Source: an uncultured Collinsella sp. (lineage in GTDB: Bacteria; Actinomycetota; Coriobacteriia; Coriobacteriales; Coriobacteriaceae). From it: 64,000 nt of DNA. Below are positions 26,352-34,429 of the stretch, piece after piece. The translations under genes were made by a program, and so were the position numbers. Positions within the stretch are counted from its first letter, which is position 1. Every line of letters starts with the position of its first letter. The stretch covers positions 211,091 to 275,090 of the forward strand of contig CATZLI010000004.1 of the NCBI GenBank assembly GCA_958421275.1. The letters run 5' to 3'. Below the pieces are notes generated by a model that was not told the DNA's origin, searched no databases, and saw only the letters and a program-made list of their open reading frames with translations.

Positions 26352-26861
26352 CTAGTTCTCGGCTTGCTCAACCCGCACCTTGACACGTGTCGGATTGCCG
26401 TGGCTGTCGAGGGTCTTGGCATCGAGTGCCTGGATCTCGATGTACGCCTCGCCTTCTTTGATGTCGCCGGCGGGGCACGTTTCGATTGTCTTGCCGGTCT
26501 CGACCACACCGGATTCGTACATGGTCTCGTCGTTTTGGATGACGCGGAATCGCTGGGGAAATTTATTGTCTTGGACGTTTTGCACGTTGACGCGCAGCTT
26601 GCCGTCCTCCTGCAGCTGAGCGACCGGTGCGACCGAAATCGTCATCATGTTGTCGCGGACTATGGCGTCGAGCTCATCTTGGATTTCCTGACGCGTTTTG
26701 CCCTCGGCCGTCGTAACCGAAGCGCCCGCCTCGGGTACGGGCTGCGACTGCCAAGCGTATAGTCCTACGGCGACAAGGGCACAGACGATGGCCAAGCAGG
26801 CAACGATGAGCTTCTTGCGACGACCCAGGCCTGCAAAGTGGGGTGGCTTCTTCGCGCTCAT
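26352..26861 (-). CDS. Membrane-anchored extracytoplasmic protein
   Basis: A 169-aa protein. A basic N-terminus (RRKK) is followed by one transmembrane helix (about 19-40, LIVACLAIVCALVAVGLYAW) without an obvious cleavage site. A short helical region (TRQEIQDELDAIVRDNM) and a beta-rich domain containing QRFRVIQNDETMYESGVV follow. It looks like a surface adaptor or assembly factor. The ATG overlaps the stop of the upstream 98-aa gene (ATGA), so they are coupled. Ninety bp separate it from the next surface gene. No family name is justified. Confidence 0.65.
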   Translation of the reverse strand: MSAKKPPHFAGLGRRKKLIVACLAIVCALVAVGLYAWQSQPVPEAGASVTTAEGKTRQEIQDELDAIVRDNMMTISVAPVAQLQEDGKLRVNVQNVQDNKFPQRFRVIQNDETMYESGVVETGKTIETCPAGDIKEGEAYIEIQALDAKTLDSHGNPTRVKVRVEQAEN

Positions 26862-27154
26862 GCGGCATCCTTGGCGGTATAGATGCGCGCAAAGGTGGAC
26901 GGGTTCGCTCCAAAGAGCATGTGAAGCATCAGGCGGCGTGAGTAGACAAGCTCGTCGAAGTCGGGAGGGAGCTCGATGTCGTGGATATGCGCGATGCGGT
27001 GGGCGAGCGCCGAGAACGACTCGGGGTCGCAGATCACATCGGTGGTAACGTGGTAGACCGTCGTATCGGGGAATGCCTCTTCGTCGAAAGGCAGGAGATG
27101 GGGATCGTCGTCGACTTCGATGGCGATGCCGTACTGGGGCCAGTAATATGCCAT
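26858..27154 (-). CDS. Small protein resembling a truncated nuclease-fold core
   Basis: A 98-aa protein beginning YYWPQYGIAIEVDDDPH, which resembles the central strand of Vsr/DUF559-like endonuclease folds, continuing with TTVYHVTTDVICDPESF. The helices normally preceding this core are missing, so catalysis seems unlikely. AGGGAGG provides a good ribosome-binding site, so it is probably translated. It is the first gene of the surface-protein unit and overlaps the next gene by 4 bp. Having lost its N-terminal part it may be a leftover reading frame or a reused regulatory protein. Similarity to the protein at 2-742 is by eye. Confidence 0.6.
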   Translation of the reverse strand: MAYYWPQYGIAIEVDDDPHLLPFDEEAFPDTTVYHVTTDVICDPESFSALAHRIAHIHDIELPPDFDELVYSRRLMLHMLFGANPSTFARIYTAKDAA

Positions 27155-27500
27155 GGGAACCTCCCTGCTTCTGGGGCCAAAACTTCTGTCGGTTTTGGCT
27201 GTCGATGCCGACCGTATCAGCCGTTACTTGACCAATTGCTGACCAAATGCTTGACGGATTGGCGTCTCCGCAGGTAAAAGGCGGCAAAAAATACTCCAAC
27301 TTTTTTCGAGCGGCAATCGCGCGGTCAGTGACGGCGGGGCCATATGTGTTAAAAGCATCGTCTGCCGAGGAAATCCAGCCGCTCGCCGAATTGCACGAAC
27401 GTAAAAATCGCCAATTATGGAGACGGTCTCGAACACGTCGACGAAACGATGCGGTAACATCTCCCTGCAAACACTGTAGTTAGCTAAAGGGGGAGTTCGC
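27155..27500. promoter_or_regulatory. Divergent intergenic region with iterated motif
   Basis: These 346 bp between the surface-protein unit (minus) and the lactate dehydrogenase operon (plus) hold no gene. CCAAAAC/GTTTTGG forms a hairpin near 27177-27199. TGACCAATTGC, TGACCAAATGC and TGACGGATTGGC follow one another at 27229-27263 with an 11-12 bp period, like an operator array. A+T-rich tracts at 27290-27310 and 27400-27420 may hold promoters. Nothing else was seen. Confidence 0.4.
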
Positions 27501-29102
27501 GTGTCTGTAACCATCAAACCCTTCACCGACGAGTTCGAAGAGTATGGCCGCGATGAATCTCGCGCATCGGGCGAAGCATCGAGCATCTCGTTTCCGACAA
27601 CGGAAGACGAGGTCCGTGCCATTTTGGAAAAGCTCCATGCCGAGCGTGTCCCGGTAACGGTTCAGGGCGCCCGAACCGGCCTTGCCGCCGGTGCCGTGCC
27701 CCACGGCGGGCATATCCTCAATACTTCCCGTATGAATCGCTACTTGGGCCTTCGCCGCGATGAACAAGGCCAATTTTTGCTGCGCGTGGAGCCGGGCGTT
27801 GTGCTCTCGGAGCTGCGCAAGCAGCTGAGCAAGAAGGTGCTGCCGACCGCTGGTTGGGACCAGGCATCGCTTGAGGCCTACGAGGAGTTCCAAGAGGCTC
27901 CCGAGCAGTTTTTTCCCACCGATCCCACCGAGGCGTCTGCCTGTCTGGGCGGCATGGCGGCATGTAACGCCTCCGGTGCCCGCAGCTACGCCTACGGCCC
28001 CATGCGCCCACATATCACGGGACTCCACGTCGTGCTGGCTGATGGCGATTTGCTTGAGCTTCGGCGCGGCGAGGCTTTTACCCAGGGCCGCCACCTGTCG
28101 CTCGTGACGGCAGCGGGCCGTACACTCGAGCTCGATCTTCCCGGCTATACCATGCCCAAGACAAAAAATGCTTCGGGCTATTTCGTTGCTGACGATATGG
28201 ATGCCATCGATCTGTTTATCGGTGCGTGTGGCACAATCGGCGTCATCACCGAACTCGAGATTGCCCTGCAGGTGGCACCCGCGGTCGTTTGGGGCGTGAG
28301 CTGCTTCTTCGACAGCGAAGACAAGGCCGTGTCCTTCACCGATTCTGTGCGTCCCGTCCTGTCCCATGCGGCTGCCATCGAGTACTTCGATGCTGGCGCC
28401 CTGGATATTCTACGTCGTCAGCGCGAGCAGTCGACGGCGTTTGCCTCGCTGCCTGCGCTCGACAAAGACGCCAAGGTCTGTGTCTACGTGGAGCTCGACT
28501 GCGACGACGAAGCCCAGGCGACTGAGGAGCTGTATCACTTGGGGTGGGTACTGGAGCTTGCGGGCGGCAGTGACGATGCGACCTGGGTCGCGCGCACCGA
28601 GGTCGATCGCGAGTGTCAGCGATTCTTCCGCCATGCGGTGCCCGAGAGCGTCAACATGCTCATCGACGAGCGCCGCCGCATGGATCCCACCATCACCAAA
28701 CTGGGTTCGGACATGTCGGTGCCCAACGCGCACTTGGCCGATGTTATCGCCCTCTATCGCCGCACGCTGGCGGAAAGTGGGCTTGAATCTGCCGCCTGGG
28801 GGCATATCGGTAACAACCATCTGCATGTGAACATTCTGCCGCGCGATGCACAGGATTATCGCCGCGGCGGAGAACTCTTTGCCCAGTGGGCTTCCGAGGT
28901 CACGGCCATGGGCGGTGCCGTCTCCGCAGAACACGGCGTCGGCAAGATCAAGGCGGGCTTCTTGGAGACGATGTACGGTCACGAGGCCATGGTCGAGTCG
29001 GCGCGGCTCAAGCTCCAGCTCGATCCTGCCGGGCAGCTGGGTCGCGGTAACCTGTTTTCGGAGAAGCTCTTGGATGAGCTCGTCCAGAAAGGGGGCGCGT
29101 GA
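27501..29102 (+). CDS. FAD-linked (D-)lactate/glycolate dehydrogenase, Etf-dependent
   Basis: A 533-aa flavoprotein of the GlcD/LctD family. The N-terminal FAD-binding (PCMH) domain contains VPVTVQGARTGLAAGAVP and the pyrophosphate loop of ACLGGMAACNASGARSYAYG. The C-terminal cap domain has WGHIGNNHLHVNILP and AVSAEHGVGKIK, typical of FAD-oxidase C domains. EtfB and EtfA genes follow directly. In Acetobacterium woodii such an LDH/Etf complex uses lactate and reduced ferredoxin to drive NAD reduction. The GTG start has AAAGGGGGAG upstream. The substrate (lactate rather than glycolate or another 2-hydroxyacid) is inferred from context. Confidence 0.88.
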   Translation: MSVTIKPFTDEFEEYGRDESRASGEASSISFPTTEDEVRAILEKLHAERVPVTVQGARTGLAAGAVPHGGHILNTSRMNRYLGLRRDEQGQFLLRVEPGVVLSELRKQLSKKVLPTAGWDQASLEAYEEFQEAPEQFFPTDPTEASACLGGMAACNASGARSYAYGPMRPHITGLHVVLADGDLLELRRGEAFTQGRHLSLVTAAGRTLELDLPGYTMPKTKNASGYFVADDMDAIDLFIGACGTIGVITELEIALQVAPAVVWGVSCFFDSEDKAVSFTDSVRPVLSHAAAIEYFDAGALDILRRQREQSTAFASLPALDKDAKVCVYVELDCDDEAQATEELYHLGWVLELAGGSDDATWVARTEVDRECQRFFRHAVPESVNMLIDERRRMDPTITKLGSDMSVPNAHLADVIALYRRTLAESGLESAAWGHIGNNHLHVNILPRDAQDYRRGGELFAQWASEVTAMGGAVSAEHGVGKIKAGFLETMYGHEAMVESARLKLQLDPAGQLGRGNLFSEKLLDELVQKGGA

Positions 29103-29920
29103 AGATGATCGATTTCCATATGGTGGTGTGCGTCAAGGCCGTGCCGGGCAGCACCGAGGTCAAGATGGACCCCAAGACCAATACCATCGTGCGCGATGGC
29201 AAGCAGGCGGTCATTAATCCCTTTGATGCGAGCGCTTTGGAATGCGCGCTGGCGCTGAAGGACGACTTTATCGGCTTTGGCATGGACGTGCGCGTGACGG
29301 TGGTGTCGATGGGCATCCCCGCGACCGAATCGCTGCTGCGCGACTGCATCGCTCGAGGCGCCGACGACGCGCTGCTGCTGACCGACCGAGCCTTTGCGGG
29401 CGCCGATACCCTGGCAACCACCTATGCCCTCAAGTGCGGCATCGAAGCGCTCGACGAGGACTTCGACCTGCTCATCTGCGGCAAGATGGCGGTGGATGGC
29501 GATACGGCCCAGATTGGCCCCGAGCTTGCCGGCGCCTTTGAGATTCCCTGCGTGACCGATGTGAGCTGCGTGCAGAGCGCAGGTTTTACGACGTGCGGTG
29601 CGCTTTCGCTCGTTCACGGTTGCGATGCCGGCGAGGAGACGGTCTATCTTGAGATGCCGTGCGCGATGACGACTGCCAAGGAGATTGGCCAGTTGCGTAT
29701 GCCGAGTATTGCCGGTATTCGCGCGGCGGAGGAGGCGGACGTGCGCGTGGTCAGTGCCGCCGACGTGAACGCCGACCCCGCGCGTTGCGGTCTTGCCGGG
29801 TCGCCGACACAGGTCGTGCGCTCGTTTGTGCCCGACCGTGACCAAACGTGCGAGGCCGTTGAGGGGACGGCGTCCGAGCAGGCGGCAAAGCTTGCCAAGA
29901 TTATCGAGGGGATGGCATAG
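29099..29920 (+). CDS. etfB: Electron transfer flavoprotein beta subunit
   Basis: A 273-aa EtfB. The N-terminal VVCVKAVPGSTEVKMDP, then INPFDASALECALAL and the nucleotide-binding region GADDALLLTDRAFAGADTLAT, lead to CGKMAVDGDTAQIGPELA. It ends with a Pro/Asp region that contacts EtfA. Its GTG overlaps the dehydrogenase stop codon (GTGA), so the two are coupled; ATG codons at 29105 and 29120 are alternative starts. It carries electrons between the dehydrogenase and EtfA. Bifurcating EtfB proteins bind an extra FAD here in place of AMP, which cannot be settled by eye. Confidence 0.92.
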   Translation: MKMIDFHMVVCVKAVPGSTEVKMDPKTNTIVRDGKQAVINPFDASALECALALKDDFIGFGMDVRVTVVSMGIPATESLLRDCIARGADDALLLTDRAFAGADTLATTYALKCGIEALDEDFDLLICGKMAVDGDTAQIGPELAGAFEIPCVTDVSCVQSAGFTTCGALSLVHGCDAGEETVYLEMPCAMTTAKEIGQLRMPSIAGIRAAEEADVRVVSAADVNADPARCGLAGSPTQVVRSFVPDRDQTCEAVEGTASEQAAKLAKIIEGMA

Positions 29921-31126
29921 ATGAGCGGACTGATTATCGATAGCGAAGCCTGTATCGGCTGCGGTCGCTGCGTTCGCGCCTGTGCCTCGGGCGGCATCGT
30001 AGTGGAAGGCGAGCGACCCAGCCGATGCGCCCGCGTAACCGACGGCTGCATCCTATGCGGTGGGTGCGTCGACGCCTGCCCTGTCAACGCTATCTCGATC
30101 GAGCGTGACGAGGCCGCTGGTGCGGTGGACCTTGATGCATGTCGAGACATTTGGGTATTCGCGCAGACCGACGAGCACGATACGGTGACTCCCGTTGCCT
30201 ATGAGCTTATGGGCAAGGGCCGCGAGCTTGCCGATGCTCGCGACTGCCGTCTGGTGGCACTGATCGGTATGGGTCCCGAGGGTTCTCTCGGCGACCTGGA
30301 GCATCTGGTTTGTGCGGGCGCCGACGAAGTCCTGGCCTGTCGCGACGAGCGCCTGCGCCAAAACGATGCGGAGGTCTACGCCCGCTTGATCTGCGATTTG
30401 GTAGCCGAACGCAAACCCGAGGCCATCCTATACGGTGCGACCGCTTTTGGCCGCGAACTGGCACCCGGCGTTGCCGTGCGCTTGCAGACGGGCCTTACGG
30501 CTGACTGCACCGTACTTTCGATGGATACGGAGACGGGACTGCTGCAACAGACGCGTCCGGCGTTTGGCGGCAACCTGATGGCCACCATCGTCTGCCCCAA
30601 TCATCGTCCCCAGATGGCAACGGTTCGTCCCGGCATCTTTAAGGCGCCCGACTTTGACTACGACCGCTCCGGCACGATCACCCAGATATCGCTTGCGGAT
30701 GATGCTAAGGCTCGTGTCGAGATCTCGATTCCCGCCGAGGAGTGGGGACAGCAGCCCTCGATCGCCAATGCCGAGCGCTTGGTCGTGGTGGGCCGCGGCA
30801 TTGGCTCCAAGAAGAATCTGCCCCTGATGCGAAGGCTCGCCGAGGCTCTGGGAGCCGAGCTTGGTTGCACGCGACCTGTCGTGGAGGCCGGCTGGTTGGA
30901 GTATCGCCATCAGATTGGCCAGACCGGCGTATCGGTTTCGCCCAAGCTTCTCGTGAGTATCGGTGTTTCGGGCGCCATCCAGCATCTTGCCGGCATCGGT
31001 GGGGCGGAGTGCATTATCGCCATCAACGAGGACCCGGATGCCCCCATTTTTGGTGCTGCCCAGTACAAGGTTGTTGGGGACGCCGTCGAGGTCGTCGAGG
31101 AGCTGCTGGCCCAGCTTGAGCGCTAG
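29921..31126 (+). CDS. etfA: Electron transfer flavoprotein alpha subunit with N-terminal 2x[4Fe-4S] domain
   Basis: A 401-aa EtfA. A ferredoxin-like domain occupies residues 1-60, with cysteines 11, 14, 17, 21 and 43, 46, 49, 53 (CIGCGRCVRAC and CILCGGCVDAC), enough for two [4Fe-4S] clusters. The Etf alpha body follows, with the FAD-binding signature VVVGRGIGSKKNL, then GQTGVSVSPKLLVSIGVSGAIQH and AINEDPDAPIF. The extra clusters suggest direct exchange with ferredoxin, as in lactate-oxidising acetogens and related anaerobes. It directly follows etfB. Its last 4 bp overlap the convergent HD-domain gene. Confidence 0.93.
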   Translation: MSGLIIDSEACIGCGRCVRACASGGIVVEGERPSRCARVTDGCILCGGCVDACPVNAISIERDEAAGAVDLDACRDIWVFAQTDEHDTVTPVAYELMGKGRELADARDCRLVALIGMGPEGSLGDLEHLVCAGADEVLACRDERLRQNDAEVYARLICDLVAERKPEAILYGATAFGRELAPGVAVRLQTGLTADCTVLSMDTETGLLQQTRPAFGGNLMATIVCPNHRPQMATVRPGIFKAPDFDYDRSGTITQISLADDAKARVEISIPAEEWGQQPSIANAERLVVVGRGIGSKKNLPLMRRLAEALGAELGCTRPVVEAGWLEYRHQIGQTGVSVSPKLLVSIGVSGAIQHLAGIGGAECIIAINEDPDAPIFGAAQYKVVGDAVEVVEELLAQLER

Positions 31127-31935
31127 GCGCGCGCCAGCCAGTCGCGCATCTCGTCCTTTAGGCACTCCCAGGTCGCTTGCGTGGTGGGATTGGTAAAGGG
31201 GCGCGTAATGCCAAAGGGTGCGTCGAGCAGGCGGTAGATATCGCCCTGTTCGCGCGCCAGCGCGCGGCTTGCTGGATAGACGAGCTCAAACATAAAGCAG
31301 ATGAGCCCCACCAGGTAGTCCGCCGGCTCGTTGCGCTCGTCGCGCGCGACGCACCGATGCTCGTCAAAGGCGGCAAGCGTCGGTACCGAAAAGCGACTTG
31401 CTAGAAACGCGTCCTCATCCACTTTGAGGATGGTGTCGACGGTGCTGTCGGCGATGGTGCGCATAATGTCGATCTTGTCACCATCGCGCACGATATCGCA
31501 GAAGCACCGTGTACGCTCGTCGAGTTGTGCCGGCAGGCGAAAGTCGCTGTGATAGGCGATGCTCGCTCGGATGAGCTCGTCATGCGCACCGGTTTCGATA
31601 AAGTCACGGATGTTTGTCGTGGCGGGTGCATCGGCGGGATTCTCGCCAAAGAGGACCTCGATGCCCAGCGCCGCATGGCTCATGCTCTCGGCGTCCTTAA
31701 AGGTGTCCCAGCGTCGCAGCTGCTCAAAGCGGCCCATATCGTGTAGCAGGCCGCAAAGCCATGCCAGGTCAATATCTTCTGACGACCAGCCCTGCTCGCG
31801 CGCTACGGCATCGCATGCCTCGGCCACGTGGTACGTATGCTCGATTTTGAGCGCGATGCGTGGGTTGGTGGCGTCGTAGGCATCGGTGTAGCTTTTGAAG
31901 GCCGCGCGCGCCCGGTCTCGATCGATAGCTGTCAT
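31123..31935 (-). CDS. HD-domain phosphohydrolase
   Basis: A 270-aa protein with the HD metal-binding signature: H in HTYHVAEACDAV, then LLHDMGRFEQ (the HD pair), SHAALGIEVLF and SIAYHSDFRLP, with DIVRDGDKIDIM later. HD proteins are phosphohydrolases, often acting on nucleotides; the substrate is not identifiable. GGAAG lies 6 nt before the ATG. The stop codon overlaps the end of the convergent etfA. Expressed as a single gene. Confidence 0.85.
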   Translation of the reverse strand: MTAIDRDRARAAFKSYTDAYDATNPRIALKIEHTYHVAEACDAVAREQGWSSEDIDLAWLCGLLHDMGRFEQLRRWDTFKDAESMSHAALGIEVLFGENPADAPATTNIRDFIETGAHDELIRASIAYHSDFRLPAQLDERTRCFCDIVRDGDKIDIMRTIADSTVDTILKVDEDAFLASRFSVPTLAAFDEHRCVARDERNEPADYLVGLICFMFELVYPASRALAREQGDIYRLLDAPFGITRPFTNPTTQATWECLKDEMRDWLARA

Positions 31936-32061
31936 AATGACTTCCTAAAAAGTTGTGTCTTTCGATCCGGTGGCAATTGTAGGTGAACTCGGTTGCTGTC
32001 GGATGATGATTCTGCCGTATCGCTACATGCGGCTCGGAGACCTTGTCAGGATGAGAAGCGT

Positions 32062-32754
32062 ATGGTGCTCAAAATCGTTAGAACCGTCTGGCCGGTGATG
32101 CTTACCTATGTTGCAATAGGCGCGCCGTGCGGAATGATCATGGGGCAGACGGGAATGGAGCCCTGGATGGTCTTTGCCCTGAGCAGCACGTTTGTGACGG
32201 GCAGCGGCCAGTTTATGATCTGCAATCTTTGGCTGGCGGGCGTACCGGCACCTTCGATTATCGCGAGCGTTGCCGCCATCTCCTCGCGTTTTGCGCTTTA
32301 CTCGGCATCGATCGCGCCGCATCTGACGGGTGCCTCGAAGCGTCAGACGCTGGCTGTTGCCGCGACACTTACCGAGGAGGCATATGGCATCTCGCTTGCC
32401 AAGTTGGTTGAAGGGGAGGATTGGGGCCCGCGCGAGTCCTTTGTGCTCAACGTGATCCTCATCGCAACATGGGGCGTTTCGTGTACGATGGGCGCCATCG
32501 TCGGCGCCGTTGTCGATGTTCCCACCGCCATTGCAGCCTTTGTCTGCACCTCGCTCTTTATCTGCCTGCTCTTTTCGCAGCGGCTGTCGCGCGGCAACGT
32601 TGTCGCGGCGGTTTCGGGCGCGGTGTCCGTCGCCGTATGCAAGTTCTTGGGCCTCGCGAATATTGCCGTGCCGGCAAGCGTCGTGGCCGGCATTGCCATT
32701 GCGTTGGCGTGCGATGCTGTATTTGACGGAAGAGGTACCCGCGATGCCCGTTAA
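32062..32754 (+). CDS. azlC: AzlC-family branched-chain amino acid exporter subunit
   Basis: A 230-aa membrane protein with the AzlC signature: PVMLTYVAIGAPCGMI at the start, the STFVTGSGQFM loop and the SSRFALYSASIAPHL segment, with about six to seven transmembrane helices. AzlC with AzlD forms an exporter for branched-chain amino acids or their analogues. The ATG at 32062 begins the membrane protein; a longer frame from 31993 adds a hydrophilic non-conserved extension. The small AzlD gene overlaps its last codons, the usual arrangement. Confidence 0.9.
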   Translation: MVLKIVRTVWPVMLTYVAIGAPCGMIMGQTGMEPWMVFALSSTFVTGSGQFMICNLWLAGVPAPSIIASVAAISSRFALYSASIAPHLTGASKRQTLAVAATLTEEAYGISLAKLVEGEDWGPRESFVLNVILIATWGVSCTMGAIVGAVVDVPTAIAAFVCTSLFICLLFSQRLSRGNVVAAVSGAVSVAVCKFLGLANIAVPASVVAGIAIALACDAVFDGRGTRDAR

Positions 32755-33067
32755 CGAGTTCTTGGTTCTGTGGCTGTCGTCGTGGGCTGCTATCGCGTTC
32801 TTTCGCATTGCGCCGGCGTTCGCCTTGCGCGGGCGGACCCTGTCGCCCCGCATTACCGAGGCCCTGAGCTATATCCCGCCCGCTGCCTTTGCCGCGCTGG
32901 TCGCCAACGACTTGGTGAGTCCCGGCGCGTTCGACGCGGGACTCTGGCCTGCCCTGGTTCCCTGGATTGCGGCCGTCGGCGTCGTGGTCGTGGCGGTCAA
33001 GACAAAATCGATGCTGTGGTGCTGCGTCTCGGGCATCGTACTCTATATTGTCTTGAGCCTTATATAG
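32744..33067 (+). CDS. azlD: AzlD-family transporter small subunit
   Basis: A 107-aa protein with four hydrophobic segments. It begins PVNEFLVLWLSSWAAIAFF and contains RITEALSYIPPAAFAALVAN, the AzlD core. The start overlaps azlC by 11 bp in another frame, so translation is coupled. It works with AzlC to export branched-chain amino acids. The complete liv import operon lies about 12 kb downstream, so uptake and efflux systems for the same nutrients are both present. Confidence 0.88.
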   Translation: MPVNEFLVLWLSSWAAIAFFRIAPAFALRGRTLSPRITEALSYIPPAAFAALVANDLVSPGAFDAGLWPALVPWIAAVGVVVVAVKTKSMLWCCVSGIVLYIVLSLI

Positions 33068-33217
33068 GGGTGACGTCGCGGGCGCCGAATCTCGTTCCAT
33101 CCCAACTTGTCGAATTTTTCACCGAGCTGGTCTATTTCTTCTGGTACCATGGTAAAACTTTACTGTAGCAAAGCATGACGTGGGCTTTTGTTCCGCGTCA
33201 GCGGAAATGGGGGTTTC

Positions 33218-34240
33218 ATGGCACAGGAAGCGACCGCCAACGAGCAAAAGAAATTCAAGGTTCCGCGCATCCCGGGCGACATCATGATCTATCCGATGAT
33301 CGTCGGTCTTTTGCTCAACACCTTCTGCCCGCAGGTTTTTGAGATCGGCGGCTTCTTTACGGCTGCCTGCCGCGGTGGCTCCAATACCATCGTCGCCGCG
33401 ATCCTGCTGTTTGTGGGCGCCGGCATCAGCTTTAAGTCCACGCCGGGCGCCATCAAGACCGGCATCGTCGTGCTGATTCCTAAGCTTGTAGTGGCAGCCG
33501 CGCTGGGTCTGGGCGTCGCGTACTTCTTTAACGATAACTTTTTAGGCCTGAGCTCGGTTTCCATCATCGGCGGCATTACGTTTTGCAACATGGCGCTCTA
33601 TACGGGCATCATGGGCGAGTTCGGCGATGAGTCCGAGCAGGGCGCCGTCGGTATCCTGTTCTTTACGGCCGGCCCCGCCGTCACGATGATCATCCTTGGT
33701 GTTTCGGGTCTCGCCAACATCCCCGTCGGCACCATCATCGGATCCATCCTGCCGCTTGTTATCGGCATGGTCCTGGGCAACTTGTTCCCGTTTATCAAGA
33801 ACCTGCTGGTTCCCGGCGCCAATCCCGCGATCGCTGTTATCGGATTTCAGCTCGGTGCGTCCATGAGCCTTTCGAGCTTTATCACCGGCGGTATTTCCGG
33901 CATCTTGCTGGGCCTTGTCACGCTCTTTATCGTCGGCCCCATCACCTTTGCGTTCGAGCGCCTGTGCGGTGGTAACGGCAAGGCGGCCGTTGCCTGCTCC
34001 ACTATCGCCGGCACGGCTATGACCACGCCGGTCGCCCTCGCCGAGGTCGCTCCGCGCTATGCCGAGCTTGCGCCCACCGCGTATGCGCAGATCGCCACTG
34101 CCGTCATCATCACGGCAATCATGGCCCCGATTCTGACCGGCTGGGTCGATAAGAAGTTCTGCCAGGGCAAGGAAGACCTGTCGCCTGCCGGTGTCGAGGC
34201 CATCGAAGAGGCCGTCGCGACCGACATCGATGGCGAGTAG
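33218..34240 (+). CDS. 2-keto-3-deoxygluconate permease family protein
   Basis: A 340-aa membrane transporter of the KdgT family, with about ten helices. Characteristic stretches are PGDIMIYPMIVGLLLNTF, the CRGGSNTIVAAILLFVGAG region, GITFCNMALYTGIMGEFGD and AGTAMTTPVALAEVAP. It is likely a proton symporter for 2-keto-3-deoxygluconate or a related sugar acid. The other pectin or uronate catabolic genes are absent nearby, so the substrate is uncertain. The ATG at 33218 follows GGGGGTTTC; an upstream GTG/ATG extension to 33188 is less likely. A terminator follows 47 bp downstream. Confidence 0.88.
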   Translation: MAQEATANEQKKFKVPRIPGDIMIYPMIVGLLLNTFCPQVFEIGGFFTAACRGGSNTIVAAILLFVGAGISFKSTPGAIKTGIVVLIPKLVVAAALGLGVAYFFNDNFLGLSSVSIIGGITFCNMALYTGIMGEFGDESEQGAVGILFFTAGPAVTMIILGVSGLANIPVGTIIGSILPLVIGMVLGNLFPFIKNLLVPGANPAIAVIGFQLGASMSLSSFITGGISGILLGLVTLFIVGPITFAFERLCGGNGKAAVACSTIAGTAMTTPVALAEVAPRYAELAPTAYAQIATAVIITAIMAPILTGWVDKKFCQGKEDLSPAGVEAIEEAVATDIDGE

Positions 34241-34286
34241 CAATCGATACCCATCAATGATTCCGGCGTGCAATTCGCGCCGTCCG

Positions 34287-34332
34287 AGCGCCCGAACAGA
34301 AACTGTTTTGCAGTGATGTTCGGGCGCTTTGC
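34287..34332 (+). terminator. Terminator after the KdgT-like gene
   Basis: AGCGCCCGAACA (34287-34298) pairs with TGTTCGGGCGCT (34317-34328), loop 18 nt, followed by a short T-run. A perfect 12-bp stem. Confidence 0.75.
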
Positions 34333-34429
34333 TATGATTCCCTTTACCCCTGCGGAGTAAAGGGGTGTTTATTGCCCTGATTCGAATTGGGCGATTCTGA
34401 CCATTCGGATATTGAAGGGATGGCGTCTA

